Shown: positions 1 to 9,226, counted from the first letter of the stretch. The stretch: DNA of 64,000 nucleotides from Knoellia locipacati (GCF_007992835.1 NZ_BKBA01000003.1:62001-126000); one strand, 5' to 3'. Notes: generated from the sequence alone by a model not told the origin. Program-made: numbers and translations.

Positions 1-101
1 GTCGCTACTCGCGCGAGCTCCAGCTCGACCCCCGCCTCGACGCCATCGCCGGACGGCTCGGTTGGCAACCCCCGCTGGTCGACTCGGAGGTGACGGCATG
101 A
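1..101 (+). CDS. C-terminal end of an unidentified protein (partial)
   Basis: Only the last 32 codons are present, in the frame starting at base 3 and ending ...WQPPLVDSEVTA. The TGA at 99-101 overlaps the ATG of the next gene (ATGA), so the two are probably translationally coupled. The neighbours are surface-polysaccharide genes, so it may belong to that pathway, but the fragment is too short to assign a family. Confidence 0.5.
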   Translation, partial: RYSRELQLDPRLDAIAGRLGWQPPLVDSEVTA

Positions 102-859
102 AGGTCGTCCTGCTCAGCACCCGCCGCCTGCGCCCCCACATGGTCGACACCGCGCGCGAGGAGCTCGGGCTCGAGCCCCAGGACGCCGAGCACATGACCG
201 TCGTCTCGTGGAACCCGCCGATCGGGCGCCTGCGCGTCGCGTCCCACCTCGTCGTCGGCCCGATGCTCTCCCCCAGCGGCCGCGTGCGCTACGCCCGCGT
301 CGACCCGGTCGTGCTCGACGAGCCGGACGCGGGTGAGCCGCACGACCTCGCCGACCTCACCGCCCTCGTCGCCGACGCCGACGTCGAGCCGCTCGAGGAG
401 GTCACCACCCTCGACGTCGTCGACGACATCGACGATGCCGAGACCGACGCCGCCGACCCGGGTGACACCGACGACGTGCTCGCCGACCAGGGCGACGGCG
501 CGACCCGGCGCACGGGCGCCCGTCGCGTCGGGCACGCCCTCAAGTGGCGGGCCAACCGGCTGCGGCTCACCGTCCAGCGCCACCCGGTGGCCCAGCGGAT
601 CGGTGGCAGCACCAAGGTCCGTCGCCTGCGCGGAGCCGTGACCCCCGGCGGTCTCGCGACCCACTTCGCCCTCGGCTGCGCCCAGAGCCCCGCAGTGCGC
701 CGCGCGGTCGCCGGCGCCGACCTCGTCGTCGCCCTCGACCAGAACTCGCACCGCGCGGCGTGGCTGCTCGCCCGTCGCATCGCCGGACCCGAGGTCGTCG
801 TCGGCATCCCGGCGGCGGCCCGCATCGTCGCGCTCGACCGCGACGGCGGCCTCAGCTGA
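98..859 (+). CDS. Hypothetical protein in surface-polysaccharide region
   Basis: A 253-residue protein of unrecognised family. The ATG at 98 has GGAGG about 7 bases upstream and overlaps the preceding stop. Residues about 85-150 form an Asp-rich, low-complexity linker. The C-terminal third (AGADLVVALDQNSHRAAWLL then VVVGIP) alternates hydrophobic strands and helices like half of a Rossmann fold, as in the N-lobe of GT-B glycosyltransferases; that is only a resemblance. Its 3' end overlaps the opposing glycosyltransferase by 8 bases, with both stops inside the palindrome TCAGCTGA (852-859). A role in glycan assembly is inferred from neighbours alone. Confidence 0.7.
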   Translation: MKVVLLSTRRLRPHMVDTAREELGLEPQDAEHMTVVSWNPPIGRLRVASHLVVGPMLSPSGRVRYARVDPVVLDEPDAGEPHDLADLTALVADADVEPLEEVTTLDVVDDIDDAETDAADPGDTDDVLADQGDGATRRTGARRVGHALKWRANRLRLTVQRHPVAQRIGGSTKVRRLRGAVTPGGLATHFALGCAQSPAVRRAVAGADLVVALDQNSHRAAWLLARRIAGPEVVVGIPAAARIVALDRDGGLS

Positions 860-1955
860 TCGCGGGCCGTCCGGCCAGCGCGCCGAGCGCCCTCATCGCG
901 TCGTCGTAGCCGCCGGTCTCGAGGGCGACCTCGCGCCACTGGCGGGCGCGGTCCCGGTGTGCCTCGACGAGGGCCGGGTCCGCCGACCACTCGCGCAGCA
1001 CCCGGCCGCACTCTGCGCCTGACCGGTCACCCGCCGGCACCACGGCTCCCGCGCCGGCGTGGTCGACGAGCTGTCGCTGCCGCGGCAGGTCCGACACGAC
1101 GACCGCGAGCCCGCTCCCGAGGTACTCGTAGAGCTTGCTCGGCACGGCGTCGTGGAACGCCGGCGTGTCCTCGAGCAGCGCGAGGCCGCACCACGCGCCG
1201 GCGGCGAGGCGCCAGGCCCGCTCGGGCGGCTGGCGCCCGTGGAAGGTCACCCGGCCGTCGAGGCCGCGGCGTCGCAGCTCGTCGTCGGTGACGGAGCCCG
1301 CGTCGGGCTCGGCGACGGGACCGACGACGTCGAGCCTCCAGCCGGGCGCCGCCTCGAGGGCGTCGAGCATCGCGGCGAGCCCGCGGGACCCGCGCACGTC
1401 ACCGATGTAGATGGCGCGCGGCTCGGCGTCGAGCCCGCACGGCTCGGGCAGCATCGTGAGGTCTGGGACGTTGCGCACGACGAGGCGTCCGGGCACGTCG
1501 TGCGGCGGGATGTGGGCGTCGGCGACGATGACGAGGTCGGCGCGCCGGGCCGCCGCCGTCGCCGCGCGGGCGAGCCGGGTCGCGACGACCCCCTTGGGGC
1601 CGCGGGCCCAGGGCCGGTCGGCCAGCAGCGCCTCGTAGTCCTCGTGGATGTCGGCGACGACCTTGCGGCTGCGACCCCGGGTCACGGCGAGGCACGCCAG
1701 GAGCGAGTCCGGGTCGAGGGCGACGAGGACACGCCCACGGGCGCGGACGGCATACCGGAGGGCCAGGGCCGCGCGGCGCGCGAACGAGCCACGCGCGGTC
1801 GCGGTGACGTGGTCGACGCGCGGGGCGTCGGCGGCATCGCCGAGCCCGAGGACCTCGACGCTCAGCCCGACCCGGCGCGCGGCGGCCGCGAGGCGGTGCA
1901 GGCGCGCGTCGGCGACGTCGTGTCCGCTCGTGACGAAGCTGACGTCGACCGGCAC
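852..1955 (-). CDS. GT-B fold glycosyltransferase (GT4-like)
   Basis: A 367-residue cytoplasmic glycosyltransferase, probably adding a sugar from an activated donor to a lipid-linked surface glycan. An N-terminal Rossmann-like lobe (VDVSFVTSGHDV) is followed by a C-terminal donor lobe with IYIGDVRGSRG and VPSKLYEYLGSGLAVVVSD, the usual GT4 donor-site region. I chose the GTG at 1955, 4 bases after the stop of the ABC ATPase, instead of an upstream ATG that lies inside that gene. It is the last gene of a leftward run with the exporter permease and ATPase, so it likely acts on the exported polymer. Donor and acceptor cannot be read from the sequence. Confidence 0.85.
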   Translation of the reverse strand: MPVDVSFVTSGHDVADARLHRLAAAARRVGLSVEVLGLGDAADAPRVDHVTATARGSFARRAALALRYAVRARGRVLVALDPDSLLACLAVTRGRSRKVVADIHEDYEALLADRPWARGPKGVVATRLARAATAAARRADLVIVADAHIPPHDVPGRLVVRNVPDLTMLPEPCGLDAEPRAIYIGDVRGSRGLAAMLDALEAAPGWRLDVVGPVAEPDAGSVTDDELRRRGLDGRVTFHGRQPPERAWRLAAGAWCGLALLEDTPAFHDAVPSKLYEYLGSGLAVVVSDLPRQRQLVDHAGAGAVVPAGDRSGAECGRVLREWSADPALVEAHRDRARQWREVALETGGYDDAMRALGALAGRPAIS

Positions 1956-1959
1956 GCGG

Positions 1960-2790
1960 TCAGAGGTCCTCGAGGATGACAGCGGAGTCACCGACCTGGA
2001 CGAACTTCGTGTATGCCGCACACACCTCTTGCGGGGTGCCGCGCATCATGAGCTCGCCCTTGTGGAGCCAGATCGCGTCGTTGCAGAGCTGCTGGATCGA
2101 CGCGAGCGAGTGGCTCACGAGGAAGAACGCGCGGGCGTTCTCGCGCAGCTCGGCCATCTTGCCGGCGGCCTTGGTCTTGAACGTTGCGTCACCGGCCGAC
2201 AGCGCCTCGTCGATCATGAGGATGTCGGGGTCCATGTGCACGGCGACCGAGAACGCGAGCCGCGAGTACATGCCCGAGCTGTAGGTGCGCATCGGTGCGT
2301 CGATGAACTCCTCGAGGCCGGCGAACGTCGTGACGTCCTCGGCCCGGGCCTCGACCTGGGCGCGGGAGAGCCCGCTGGCGAGGCCACCGAGGATGATGTT
2401 CTCGCGCCCCGAGAGGTTGGCGTTGAAGCCGACGCCGAGCGACAGCAGCGGGCTGATGCGGCCGTGGACCTCGATCCGCCCCTTGTTGGGCGGAAGGATG
2501 CCGGCGAGCGCGCGCATGAGCGTGGACTTGCCGGCGCCGTTGTTGCCGATGATGCCGAGCGCGGTGCCGTCGGGGACATCGAAGGAGACGTCCTTGAGGG
2601 CCTCGATCTCGCGCACCGCCCGCTGGCCACGGCCGAGGCGGGTGATGGCGTTCTTGAACGTCGGCACCCGCTCGAAGGTGGTGCGGTAGGTGACGGAGAG
2701 GTTCTCGACCTTGACGGTGAGCGGCTTCCCCGAGGGGACAGGGGTCGGGACCGGGGTCGGGACGGACTCAGAGGCGGACAGCGAACTCAC
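1960..2790 (-). CDS. Polysaccharide ABC transporter ATPase (Wzt/TagH type)
   Basis: ATPase subunit (276 aa) that energises export of a lipid-linked polysaccharide or teichoic-acid-like polymer through the adjacent ABC-2 permease. Walker A is at about residues 82-90 (GNNGAGKST), a divergent signature (YSSGMYSRLAF) near 170, and Walker B near 190 (ILMIDEALSAGD), the pattern of the Wzt/TagH/RfbE subfamily. It lacks the C-terminal carbohydrate-binding domain of long Wzt proteins, so chain-end recognition is not expected here. Start GTG 2790 follows AAGGGAG and overlaps the permease end by 23 bases. A Pro-rich PTPVPTPVP segment precedes the ABC domain. Confidence 0.92.
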   Translation of the reverse strand: MSSLSASESVPTPVPTPVPSGKPLTVKVENLSVTYRTTFERVPTFKNAITRLGRGQRAVREIEALKDVSFDVPDGTALGIIGNNGAGKSTLMRALAGILPPNKGRIEVHGRISPLLSLGVGFNANLSGRENIILGGLASGLSRAQVEARAEDVTTFAGLEEFIDAPMRTYSSGMYSRLAFSVAVHMDPDILMIDEALSAGDATFKTKAAGKMAELRENARAFFLVSHSLASIQQLCNDAIWLHKGELMMRGTPQEVCAAYTKFVQVGDSAVILEDL

Positions 2791-3661
2791 GCTCCCTTGA
2801 CATGAAGAAGAGGGACCCGATCGCGAAGACGCCGAAGGCCCACACGGTCGCGGTGACGAAGGTCCGAAGGCTCGGGATGTCACCGTTGACGAGGCACTCC
2901 GTGAACCCGCCGAGCATCGAGTGCAGCGGGTTGGCGACCTCGAGGATGTTGAGCACCTTGGTGAACCGGGCGGGGACCTGCTCGATCGACCAGATGACCG
3001 GCGACATGTAGAGCCAGATCCGGTTGAAGTACGGCATGAAGCTCGTCGTGTCGCGGAAGTAGACCTGCATCGTCGCGAAGAACGCCGCGACACCGAGCGC
3101 GAAGACGATGAGCAGGCCGAGGAAGTAGATCGACACGACCATCGACAGGTGGAAGCCCAGGCCCGCGAGGATGTGGAAGAGGAAGTAGACGGGCAGCGTC
3201 GGCAGGAACCGGAAGAACGCGGTCCGCACCGCCGAGAACGGCATGAGCAGGCGCGGGAAGGCCGTGTTGAGCAGGAGCTTGCCGCCACCGACGACGGATG
3301 CGGCACCCGTGGACATCGACCCGGCCACGAAGTAGAAGGTGAAGAGCCCACCGCAGAGCTGGGCGAAGTAGTCCATGCCGCCACGGTTGCCACCGGAGAG
3401 GACCTGCACGAGCAGGAAGTAGACGCCGGCGAGGAGCAGCGGGTTGAGGACGAGCCACAGCTGACCGAACATCGTCAGCGTGTTGGCGCCGCGCAGCGTC
3501 GCCTTCGACATCTCGGAGGCGAACTCGCGCCGCTTCCAGAGCTCTCGGGTGTAGTTGGCCAGGGGCGGGATCCCGGCCCGGTGGGGCTCGTAGACGTGGT
3601 GGGTCGTGGTGAACTCGTTCTCCGGTTCGGTCTTCACGACCTGCTTGTCGGTGCTCATCAT
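2768..3661 (-). CDS. ABC-2 type polysaccharide export permease (Wzm/TagG type)
   Basis: Membrane subunit (297 aa) pairing with the ATPase next door. After a hydrophilic N-terminus with LANYTRELWKRREF, the usual amphipathic interface segment of this family, about six membrane segments follow between residues 60 and 290. A GGENTQ-like re-entrant region is not obvious. The start is ATG 3661 (tandem ATG at 3658), preceded by GGAGAG. The length fits ABC-2 exporters. It heads the exporter-glycosyltransferase run 3661-852. Confidence 0.9.
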   Translation of the reverse strand: MMSTDKQVVKTEPENEFTTTHHVYEPHRAGIPPLANYTRELWKRREFASEMSKATLRGANTLTMFGQLWLVLNPLLLAGVYFLLVQVLSGGNRGGMDYFAQLCGGLFTFYFVAGSMSTGAASVVGGGKLLLNTAFPRLLMPFSAVRTAFFRFLPTLPVYFLFHILAGLGFHLSMVVSIYFLGLLIVFALGVAAFFATMQVYFRDTTSFMPYFNRIWLYMSPVIWSIEQVPARFTKVLNILEVANPLHSMLGGFTECLVNGDIPSLRTFVTATVWAFGVFAIGSLFFMSREREFAVRL

Positions 3662-3725
3662 CCTCGCTCTCCGGCCGATGGCGCGGGTGCGCTCGACTGG
3701 CCGAGTCTAGTGGAGGTCGGCGTCG

Positions 3726-4919
3726 TCACAGCACGCCGCCGTACACGCCCAGCAGCGCGTCGCCGTCCGCACTCCACGACAGCGCCGTCCTCGCCGCGGC
3801 GACCGCGGCACGAAAACGCCCGTGATCTGCGACGAGCTCGTCGATGGCCCGCACGAGCCCGTCGGCGTCGCCGGGTGCGTAGAGCGTCCCGAGCCCGTGC
3901 TCGCGCACGAGCGCGCCGAGGTCGCCCACGTCGGTGGCGACGACCGGCAACCCCAGGCTCACCGCGTGGAAGAGCTTGTTGGGCATGGCGAGCCGGTGGT
4001 TGAGCCAGCGGTCGCTGTGGGTGACGAGCGCGGCTCCGGCGCGGCGCAGCCGCTCGTCGAGCTGCGGGAGGGGCTCGGCGGGCAGGACCTCGAGCGCCTT
4101 GGCGTCGAAGGTCCGCAGCCACTCGTCGTCACCCGGGCCGAGCACGGTGATCGGCAGCGCCGAGCGCTCGCTCGCGTCCGCGATGACCTCGAGCTCCCGG
4201 TATGCCGCGAGCCGGCCTCCGTAGACGAGCCGGGTCGGCGGGCCGGCCGCCTCCGCCTCGGGTGCCGCGTCGTCACGCAGCGGGAAGGTGTTGCGCACGA
4301 CCGTGACCCGCGGCCAGTCGGGGTGGTCGGACCGCAGGGCGTCGGCGACCCCGGCGCCGACCGTGACCACGGCGGCCGCGTCCCGGGCGAGTCGCCCCTC
4401 CTCGAGCCGCTCGCGACGACGGAGCAGCGGCGCACGGCGTCCCTCGACGGGGCGCCCAACCCAGTACTCGTGCGTGTCGTAGACGAAGGGCACGCCCCAG
4501 CTGTCGGCGAGCGCGTGGCCCGCGGCGAGGGCGGTGTAGTCGTGGACGTGGACGACGTCGGGGACGAGGCCGGTCGAGCCCGACCACTCGAAGGCACGGT
4601 CGGTCGCCTCGCGCTGCCACGCCGTCCAGCGCCGCCGGACGTGCACAGGCAGGAGCGCCCAGCGGGCCAGCCGCTCGGGCGCCGTGAGCTCGCGGGTGCG
4701 TGAGGCCGCCGACGGCGCCCGGCCGGCGCTCTCGACGGTGATGCCCGCCGGCGGCACGAAGTCCGCCGGGACGGCGCGGCCGATGATGTGGACGCGGGCG
4801 CCGGCGGAGACGAGCGTCGTCGCCTCGCGCAGCACCCGCGTGTCGGTGGCGACACCGGTCCACACGAGCATGAGCACGGTGCGGCCGGTGAGGTCGACCG
4901 GCGCGGTCGGCGTCGTCAC
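3726..4919 (-). CDS. GT4-family glycosyltransferase
   Basis: A 397-residue GT-B glycosyltransferase. The N-lobe begins GRTVLMLVWTGVATDTRVLREA, and the middle carries VVHVHDYTALAAGHALADSW and FVYDTHEYWVGR. The donor lobe has LVYGGRLAAYRELEVIADA, and MPNKLFHAVSLGLPVVATDVG in place of the classical E-x7-E motif. Start GTG 4919 shares a GTGA overlap with the stop of the upstream GT2 gene and has GGGAG 6 bases before it. It probably extends the same surface glycan as its neighbours; linkage and sugar are unknown. Confidence 0.88.
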   Translation of the reverse strand: MTTPTAPVDLTGRTVLMLVWTGVATDTRVLREATTLVSAGARVHIIGRAVPADFVPPAGITVESAGRAPSAASRTRELTAPERLARWALLPVHVRRRWTAWQREATDRAFEWSGSTGLVPDVVHVHDYTALAAGHALADSWGVPFVYDTHEYWVGRPVEGRRAPLLRRRERLEEGRLARDAAAVVTVGAGVADALRSDHPDWPRVTVVRNTFPLRDDAAPEAEAAGPPTRLVYGGRLAAYRELEVIADASERSALPITVLGPGDDEWLRTFDAKALEVLPAEPLPQLDERLRRAGAALVTHSDRWLNHRLAMPNKLFHAVSLGLPVVATDVGDLGALVREHGLGTLYAPGDADGLVRAIDELVADHGRFRAAVAAARTALSWSADGDALLGVYGGVL

Positions 4920-5923
4920 GGGGTCTCCCGTCCGAGCGAGCGCGGGCTCGTGAGGAAGCCCACACCCCACGCCCAGTGCATCGTGGCGAGGACGACGGGC
5001 GCGAGAGCCCGCGTGCGTGCCGGCTCACCCGCGCTGATGGCGGCGCCGCCGACGACCACACCCACGACGTATGCCGTGGGCACGAGGAGCGCGGGCGCCC
5101 AGACCAGTCCCAGCAGGGTCGCCGCGGTCGTCCCCGCCACCATGACCGGCGGCGCGAGGTAGCGGGCGTTCATCGTCTCGGGGTGCTCGCGGGCGACCAC
5201 CCGGCGCCACTGGCCGTACTGGAAGTACTGCCGCGCCAGGGCCCGGACGCTCGAGCGGGGACGGTAGGTGACCTCCATGTCGGGGGTGAACCACACGGTC
5301 CCCCCGGTCTGGCGCAGACGCAGGTTGAGGTGCCAGTCCTGGGTCCGGGTGTAGCGCTCGTCGTAGCCCCCGACGCGCTCGAGGGCGCTGCGGCGGAAGG
5401 CGCCGAGATAGACGGTGTCGACCGGCCCCGCTCCCCCGCCGACGTGGAAGGTGCCGCCACCGACCCCGATCCGGCTCCGCATGGCACAGGCGACGGCGCG
5501 CTCGAAGGCGCTGCGCCCCACGGCCTTCATCAGCCCGCCCACGTTGTCGGCGCCGGTCTCGTCGAGCGTGCGCACCGCGGTCGCGACGTAGTCCTCGGGG
5601 ATCTCGGCGTGACCGTCGACCCGGACGACGACGTCGTGCCGGGAGGCGCCGATCCCCGCGTTGAGCGCCGCCGGGGTCCGGCCGCTCGGGTTGGGCACCG
5701 TGCGGACCCGGGGGTCGGCCGAGGCGAGCTCGGCGGCGACCTCGTCGGTCCGGTCCGTCGAGGGGCCGAGCGCGAGGACGACCTCGAGGTCCCCGGCATA
5801 CGACTGCCTGAGGACCTGACCCACGGCGTCGCGGAGGTGCCGCTCCTCGTTGAGGACCGGGATCACCACGCTCACGGGTGGGAGCGCGGCGGTGCTGTCG
5901 TCGGGGTCGGCAGGCTCGCTCAT
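4916..5923 (-). CDS. GT2 glycosyltransferase, ExoA-like
   Basis: A 335-residue GT-A enzyme. The N-terminal GT2 domain starts VSVVIPVLNEERHLRDAV and shows GPSTDRT and VVRVDGHAEIP, the Asp-containing metal-site variant I associate with ExoA-type (succinoglycan) transferases, then TRTQDWHLNLRLRQ as the later catalytic segment. Two C-terminal membrane segments (about 265-310) anchor it. Start ATG 5923 is 7 bases after a GAGAAT -10-like box (5931-5936) with no Shine-Dalgarno, so the transcript is probably leaderless. It diverges from the LCP gene at 6019 and couples to the GT4 gene downstream. Confidence 0.9.
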   Translation of the reverse strand: MSEPADPDDSTAALPPVSVVIPVLNEERHLRDAVGQVLRQSYAGDLEVVLALGPSTDRTDEVAAELASADPRVRTVPNPSGRTPAALNAGIGASRHDVVVRVDGHAEIPEDYVATAVRTLDETGADNVGGLMKAVGRSAFERAVACAMRSRIGVGGGTFHVGGGAGPVDTVYLGAFRRSALERVGGYDERYTRTQDWHLNLRLRQTGGTVWFTPDMEVTYRPRSSVRALARQYFQYGQWRRVVAREHPETMNARYLAPPVMVAGTTAATLLGLVWAPALLVPTAYVVGVVVGGAAISAGEPARTRALAPVVLATMHWAWGVGFLTSPRSLGRETP

Positions 5924-6018
5924 CGACCCGATTCTCCCCCAGCCGGCGGCCCCGATTCGCACGCTGGGGTCGGCGTGCCGTTTTGCGTCGTGATGTGCCG
6001 CGCGCACACTATGGGGCG

Positions 6019-7347
6019 ATGCCCGAACGCCCGCCTCGCCGAGACGACGCCCGGCCGATTCCCCAGCGGGGACGGCCGGATGTCCCGCGCCCCGACCTCG
6101 ACGACGAGGACGACGGCGTCTTCACCGTCGACACCCGCGGTCGGCGCCGTGGCGGGTCCGCACGCCCCGCCCGACCGGTCCGCGGGGAGCAGCGAGCCCG
6201 TCCCGAGCCCCGCGAGCGGCCGGTCCGCCGGGAGCGCCCCGACCCCCGCGACGGCGGCGACCCCCGCCGGGCCGCAGCCCCCGCCCCGGCACTGCGTCCC
6301 GACGGGCGCCGCCCCGCTCCGCCGCGTGGTGGCCGTCCCGTCCCCCTCGAGGACGGTGACGAGCCCCGCCGCCGGCGTCGCTGGTGGCGCCTCATCCCGG
6401 TCGTCATCCTGCTGTGGCTCGCGTTCCTCGTCATCACGCCGTTCCACGCATGGAACACCGTGACGCGCGTCGACGACGCCCCCACGGGCGACCGGCCCGC
6501 CGAGACGAAGGGGAACACCTACCTGCTCGTCGGGTCCGACTCGCGTGACGACCTCACCCGCGAGGAGCGCAACGCGCTCGGCACCGGCGCCGCCGAGGGC
6601 CGGCGCACCGACTCGATCATGCTCGTCCACGTGCCCGCGGGCGGCGGCAAGTCGGTCATCATCTCGATCCCCCGAGACAGCTACATGCCCATCCCCGGGC
6701 ACGGCAGCAACAAGGTCAACGCCGCCTACTCGATCGGCGGCCCCCGGCTCCTCGTCCAGACGCTCGAGCAGGTCACCGACCTGCGCATCGACGGCTACCT
6801 CGAGATCGGGTTCGGCGGGTTCGCCGACGTCGTCAACAGCCTCGACGGCGTCGACATCTGCGTCCCGTTCGACATGGACGACAAGAAGGCGCACATCAAC
6901 CTCAAGAAGGGCTGCCAGGTCCTCGACGGCAAGAACGCCCTCGGCTTCGTGCGCGCCCGCTACTCCGACCCCCGCGGCGACATCGGCCGCGCCGACCGCC
7001 AGCGCCAGTTCCTCGCGGCGATCATGAAGGGGGCGGCGACCCCGTCGACCGTCCTCAACCCGTTCCGCTACTGGGCCTTCACGCACACCGCCGCCGGTGC
7101 GGTCGGGGTCGGTCAGGACACCTCGATGCGCGACTCGGCCAACATCCTGCTCGCCATGCGGGGCGCCGGCAACGACTCGACGCTCAGCCTCACCGTCCCG
7201 ATCTCGGACACGGCCTACCAGACCCGCGCCGGCATCTCGGTCAAGTGGGACACCGACCGCGCCAAGGCGCTGTTCACCATGCTGCGCGAGGACCAGCCGC
7301 TCGAGGCTCCCCCGGCCGGGACCGACGGGAAGCCCTCCGGAGGCTGA
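6019..7347 (+). CDS. LytR-CpsA-Psr (LCP) family cell-wall ligase
   Basis: LCP enzymes transfer lipid-linked glycopolymers (wall teichoic acid, arabinogalactan) to peptidoglycan outside the membrane. This 442-residue protein has a long basic, Pro/Arg-rich cytoplasmic tail (1-123), one membrane helix (about 124-141) and an extracellular LCP domain: NTYLLVGSDSR, TDSIMLVHVP, ISIPRDSYMPIPG, then ALGFVRARYSDPRGDIGRADRQRQ, holding the conserved Arg/Asp residues. ATG 6019 lies 6 bases after CACTAT (6007-6012), suggesting a leaderless mRNA. Beside exporter and transferases it likely attaches the polymer they make; Rv3267 occupies the comparable place in M. tuberculosis. Confidence 0.92.
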   Translation: MPERPPRRDDARPIPQRGRPDVPRPDLDDEDDGVFTVDTRGRRRGGSARPARPVRGEQRARPEPRERPVRRERPDPRDGGDPRRAAAPAPALRPDGRRPAPPRGGRPVPLEDGDEPRRRRRWWRLIPVVILLWLAFLVITPFHAWNTVTRVDDAPTGDRPAETKGNTYLLVGSDSRDDLTREERNALGTGAAEGRRTDSIMLVHVPAGGGKSVIISIPRDSYMPIPGHGSNKVNAAYSIGGPRLLVQTLEQVTDLRIDGYLEIGFGGFADVVNSLDGVDICVPFDMDDKKAHINLKKGCQVLDGKNALGFVRARYSDPRGDIGRADRQRQFLAAIMKGAATPSTVLNPFRYWAFTHTAAGAVGVGQDTSMRDSANILLAMRGAGNDSTLSLTVPISDTAYQTRAGISVKWDTDRAKALFTMLREDQPLEAPPAGTDGKPSGG

Positions 7348-7362
7348 CCCGCCGAGGCGCCG

Positions 7363-7399
7363 CCGCCCCGGGGAACGGGGGCGGACGGCATACGCCGTC
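7363..7399. terminator. Two adjacent hairpins between convergent genes
   Basis: Arms CCGCCCC (7363-7369) and GGGGCGG (7378-7384) form one hairpin; GACGGC (7384-7389) and GCCGTC (7394-7399) with loop ATAC form a second. They lie between the LCP gene and an opposing glycosyltransferase, where a bidirectional terminator is expected. The second contains a CGGCATAC motif. There is no U-run, so intrinsic strength is uncertain. Confidence 0.4.
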
Positions 7400-7426
7400 G
7401 TTCCCGTCAGGAGCGGCCCGCCGAGG

Positions 7427-9226
7427 TCACTGACCTCGGAGCGAGCCCACCTGGGTCGCGCCGGGCGCCCACGCGACCTCGGGAAGGCCCTGCGGGAGCA
7501 CCTCGTCGAACGCGGTGCGCAGCGTCTCGGCCTGCGCGCTCCACGAGAAGCGGTGCCGCAGCTCGGCATCGCCCTCGATCCGGCGACGGGTCTGCTCGGC
7601 GGAGGCGAGCCCGGCACGGATGGCGCGCGCGCAGTCGTCGACGTCACCCGCCACGTGCACCTCGCCGAGGCCGAGCTCGCGCACGAGGTCGGCCTGTGCC
7701 GGGGTGTCGCTCGTGACGATGGGCAGCCCGCCCTGGAGGTACTCGCAGAACTTGTTGGTGATCGCGACGTCGTGGTTGATCGCGTGCAGGAGCGGGCTGA
7801 CGCCGACCGTCGCAGAGGAGAGGTAGCGCGGCACGAAGGCCGGCGGGACGAACGGCGCGAAGTGCACGCGGTCGCCGTAGCCGGCGCGGTCGGCCACGGC
7901 GCGCAGCTCCTTGGAGTAGGCGTACATGCCCCGCACGACGATGGCGAGGTGCACGTCGGGGAGCTGCTCGAGCGCCGCGAGGACGGTCTGGACGCCGCGG
8001 GCCGCGTGCACACCACCGCCGTAGACGACGAGGGGCACGTCGGCGCCGAGCCCGCAGACGTCGCGGACACCCACGACCCGCGTCGAGGGGTCGTCGGCGA
8101 TGGGGGCGTTGAGCACGACGTCGGGGCGGCGCGGCAGCGAGTGCGTGCGCTGGAGCAGGTCGGCCAGCTCGGGCGAGACCGTGATGACGCGGTCGACGTC
8201 GTGGATGAAGCTGCGCTCGAGGTCGGCGTAGGCCGCGACCTGCCGCGGCGGGACCATCGCGAGCCCGGGGACGAACTCGTGCGCGTCGTAGACGACCTTG
8301 ACGGTGCGGCCCTGGAGTGCGGCCCGCTGCGCCGCGCGGACGGCGATGCCGATCATGAAGACGTCGTGGACGTGGATGACGTCGGGCTCGAGGCGCGCGA
8401 GGATCGGCCCGATGGCGAGGTCCTGGTCGAGGATCTCGGGCAGGACGCTCTTCCAGCGGCCGAGGCCGGGGACTGCGGTGTAGGCCGAGATGAGCGCCTC
8501 GCGGCGGCGGCCGACGCCGGAGTCGGTGCTCGCGGCACGCTTCTTGCGCATCGACGAGAGCTTGACCGGCACGGCACGACCCTTGAGCAGGACCCGCTCG
8601 GCCTTGAGGAGGCGCCAGGTGAGGGCGCGGGCGACCTTGTCGGCGCCGCCGGGAGCGCCGCCCGGGGCGCCGCCCGTGGCGGCGGCGTCGGTGCGCTGGG
8701 CGGCCCGGCCGCGCTCGGCCGCGAGCTCGCGGGTGCGGTGCTCCCAGCGGGCGACGGAGTTCTTGTAGTCGTCCTGGGTGGTGAACCACGGCGCGAGGGC
8801 CGAGCCGACGTCGCCGAGCCCCTGCCGCGCCTTCTTCCACCGGGCGCGCGCGCCACTGCTGGCGATGCGGTTGCCGGGGGCCACCCGCAGGATGCGCATG
8901 CCGTCGCCGAGGTCCTCGTCGGCGGAGAACCCGGGCCGGATGAGGCCGACGGCGGTGACGTCGACGCCGAAGCGGCTCACGGTGTTCATGGCCTTCATGA
9001 CCCGGGCGTCGCTCGAGATCGTGTTGCCGGCGAGCATGACGACGTGGGGTGCCCGCTCGCCCTCGGCAAGGTCGGGCCGGCCGCTCGCGGCGGCGGCGTC
9101 CGCCAGGGGCTCCCCGGTGCCGGTGCGGGCCAGGTCGTCGACCTGCTCGGCGGTCCAGGGGGCACCGGTGACGGCGCGCAGGTCGGCGAGCAGGGGGTGG
9201 ACCTGCTGCGGGGGTGACTCCGGCAT
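7427..9226 (-). CDS. Large GT4-like glycosyltransferase
   Basis: A 599-residue GT-B protein, longer than the usual 370-400 because of an N-terminal extension of about 80 residues and a basic insert near 180-290 (includes GAPGGAPGGADK). Family landmarks are NTISSDARVMKAMNT (N-lobe), DVIHVHDVFMIGIAVRAAQR, VVYDAHEFVPGL, LVVYGGGVHAARGVQTVL and NKFCEYLQGGLPIVTSDTP (donor lobe). ATG 9226 has TGGAGC 8 bases upstream, so unlike many neighbours it uses a Shine-Dalgarno. It probably acts in the same glycan pathway, but sugar specificity cannot be read. Confidence 0.85.
   Translation of the reverse strand: MPESPPQQVHPLLADLRAVTGAPWTAEQVDDLARTGTGEPLADAAAASGRPDLAEGERAPHVVMLAGNTISSDARVMKAMNTVSRFGVDVTAVGLIRPGFSADEDLGDGMRILRVAPGNRIASSGARARWKKARQGLGDVGSALAPWFTTQDDYKNSVARWEHRTRELAAERGRAAQRTDAAATGGAPGGAPGGADKVARALTWRLLKAERVLLKGRAVPVKLSSMRKKRAASTDSGVGRRREALISAYTAVPGLGRWKSVLPEILDQDLAIGPILARLEPDVIHVHDVFMIGIAVRAAQRAALQGRTVKVVYDAHEFVPGLAMVPPRQVAAYADLERSFIHDVDRVITVSPELADLLQRTHSLPRRPDVVLNAPIADDPSTRVVGVRDVCGLGADVPLVVYGGGVHAARGVQTVLAALEQLPDVHLAIVVRGMYAYSKELRAVADRAGYGDRVHFAPFVPPAFVPRYLSSATVGVSPLLHAINHDVAITNKFCEYLQGGLPIVTSDTPAQADLVRELGLGEVHVAGDVDDCARAIRAGLASAEQTRRRIEGDAELRHRFSWSAQAETLRTAFDEVLPQGLPEVAWAPGATQVGSLRGQ

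Noticed and set aside
1960-3393. 477-codon version of the ABC ATPase
   Set aside because: The extra N-terminus is antisense-like Ser/Arg-rich sequence within the permease gene; GTG 2790 has a ribosome site.
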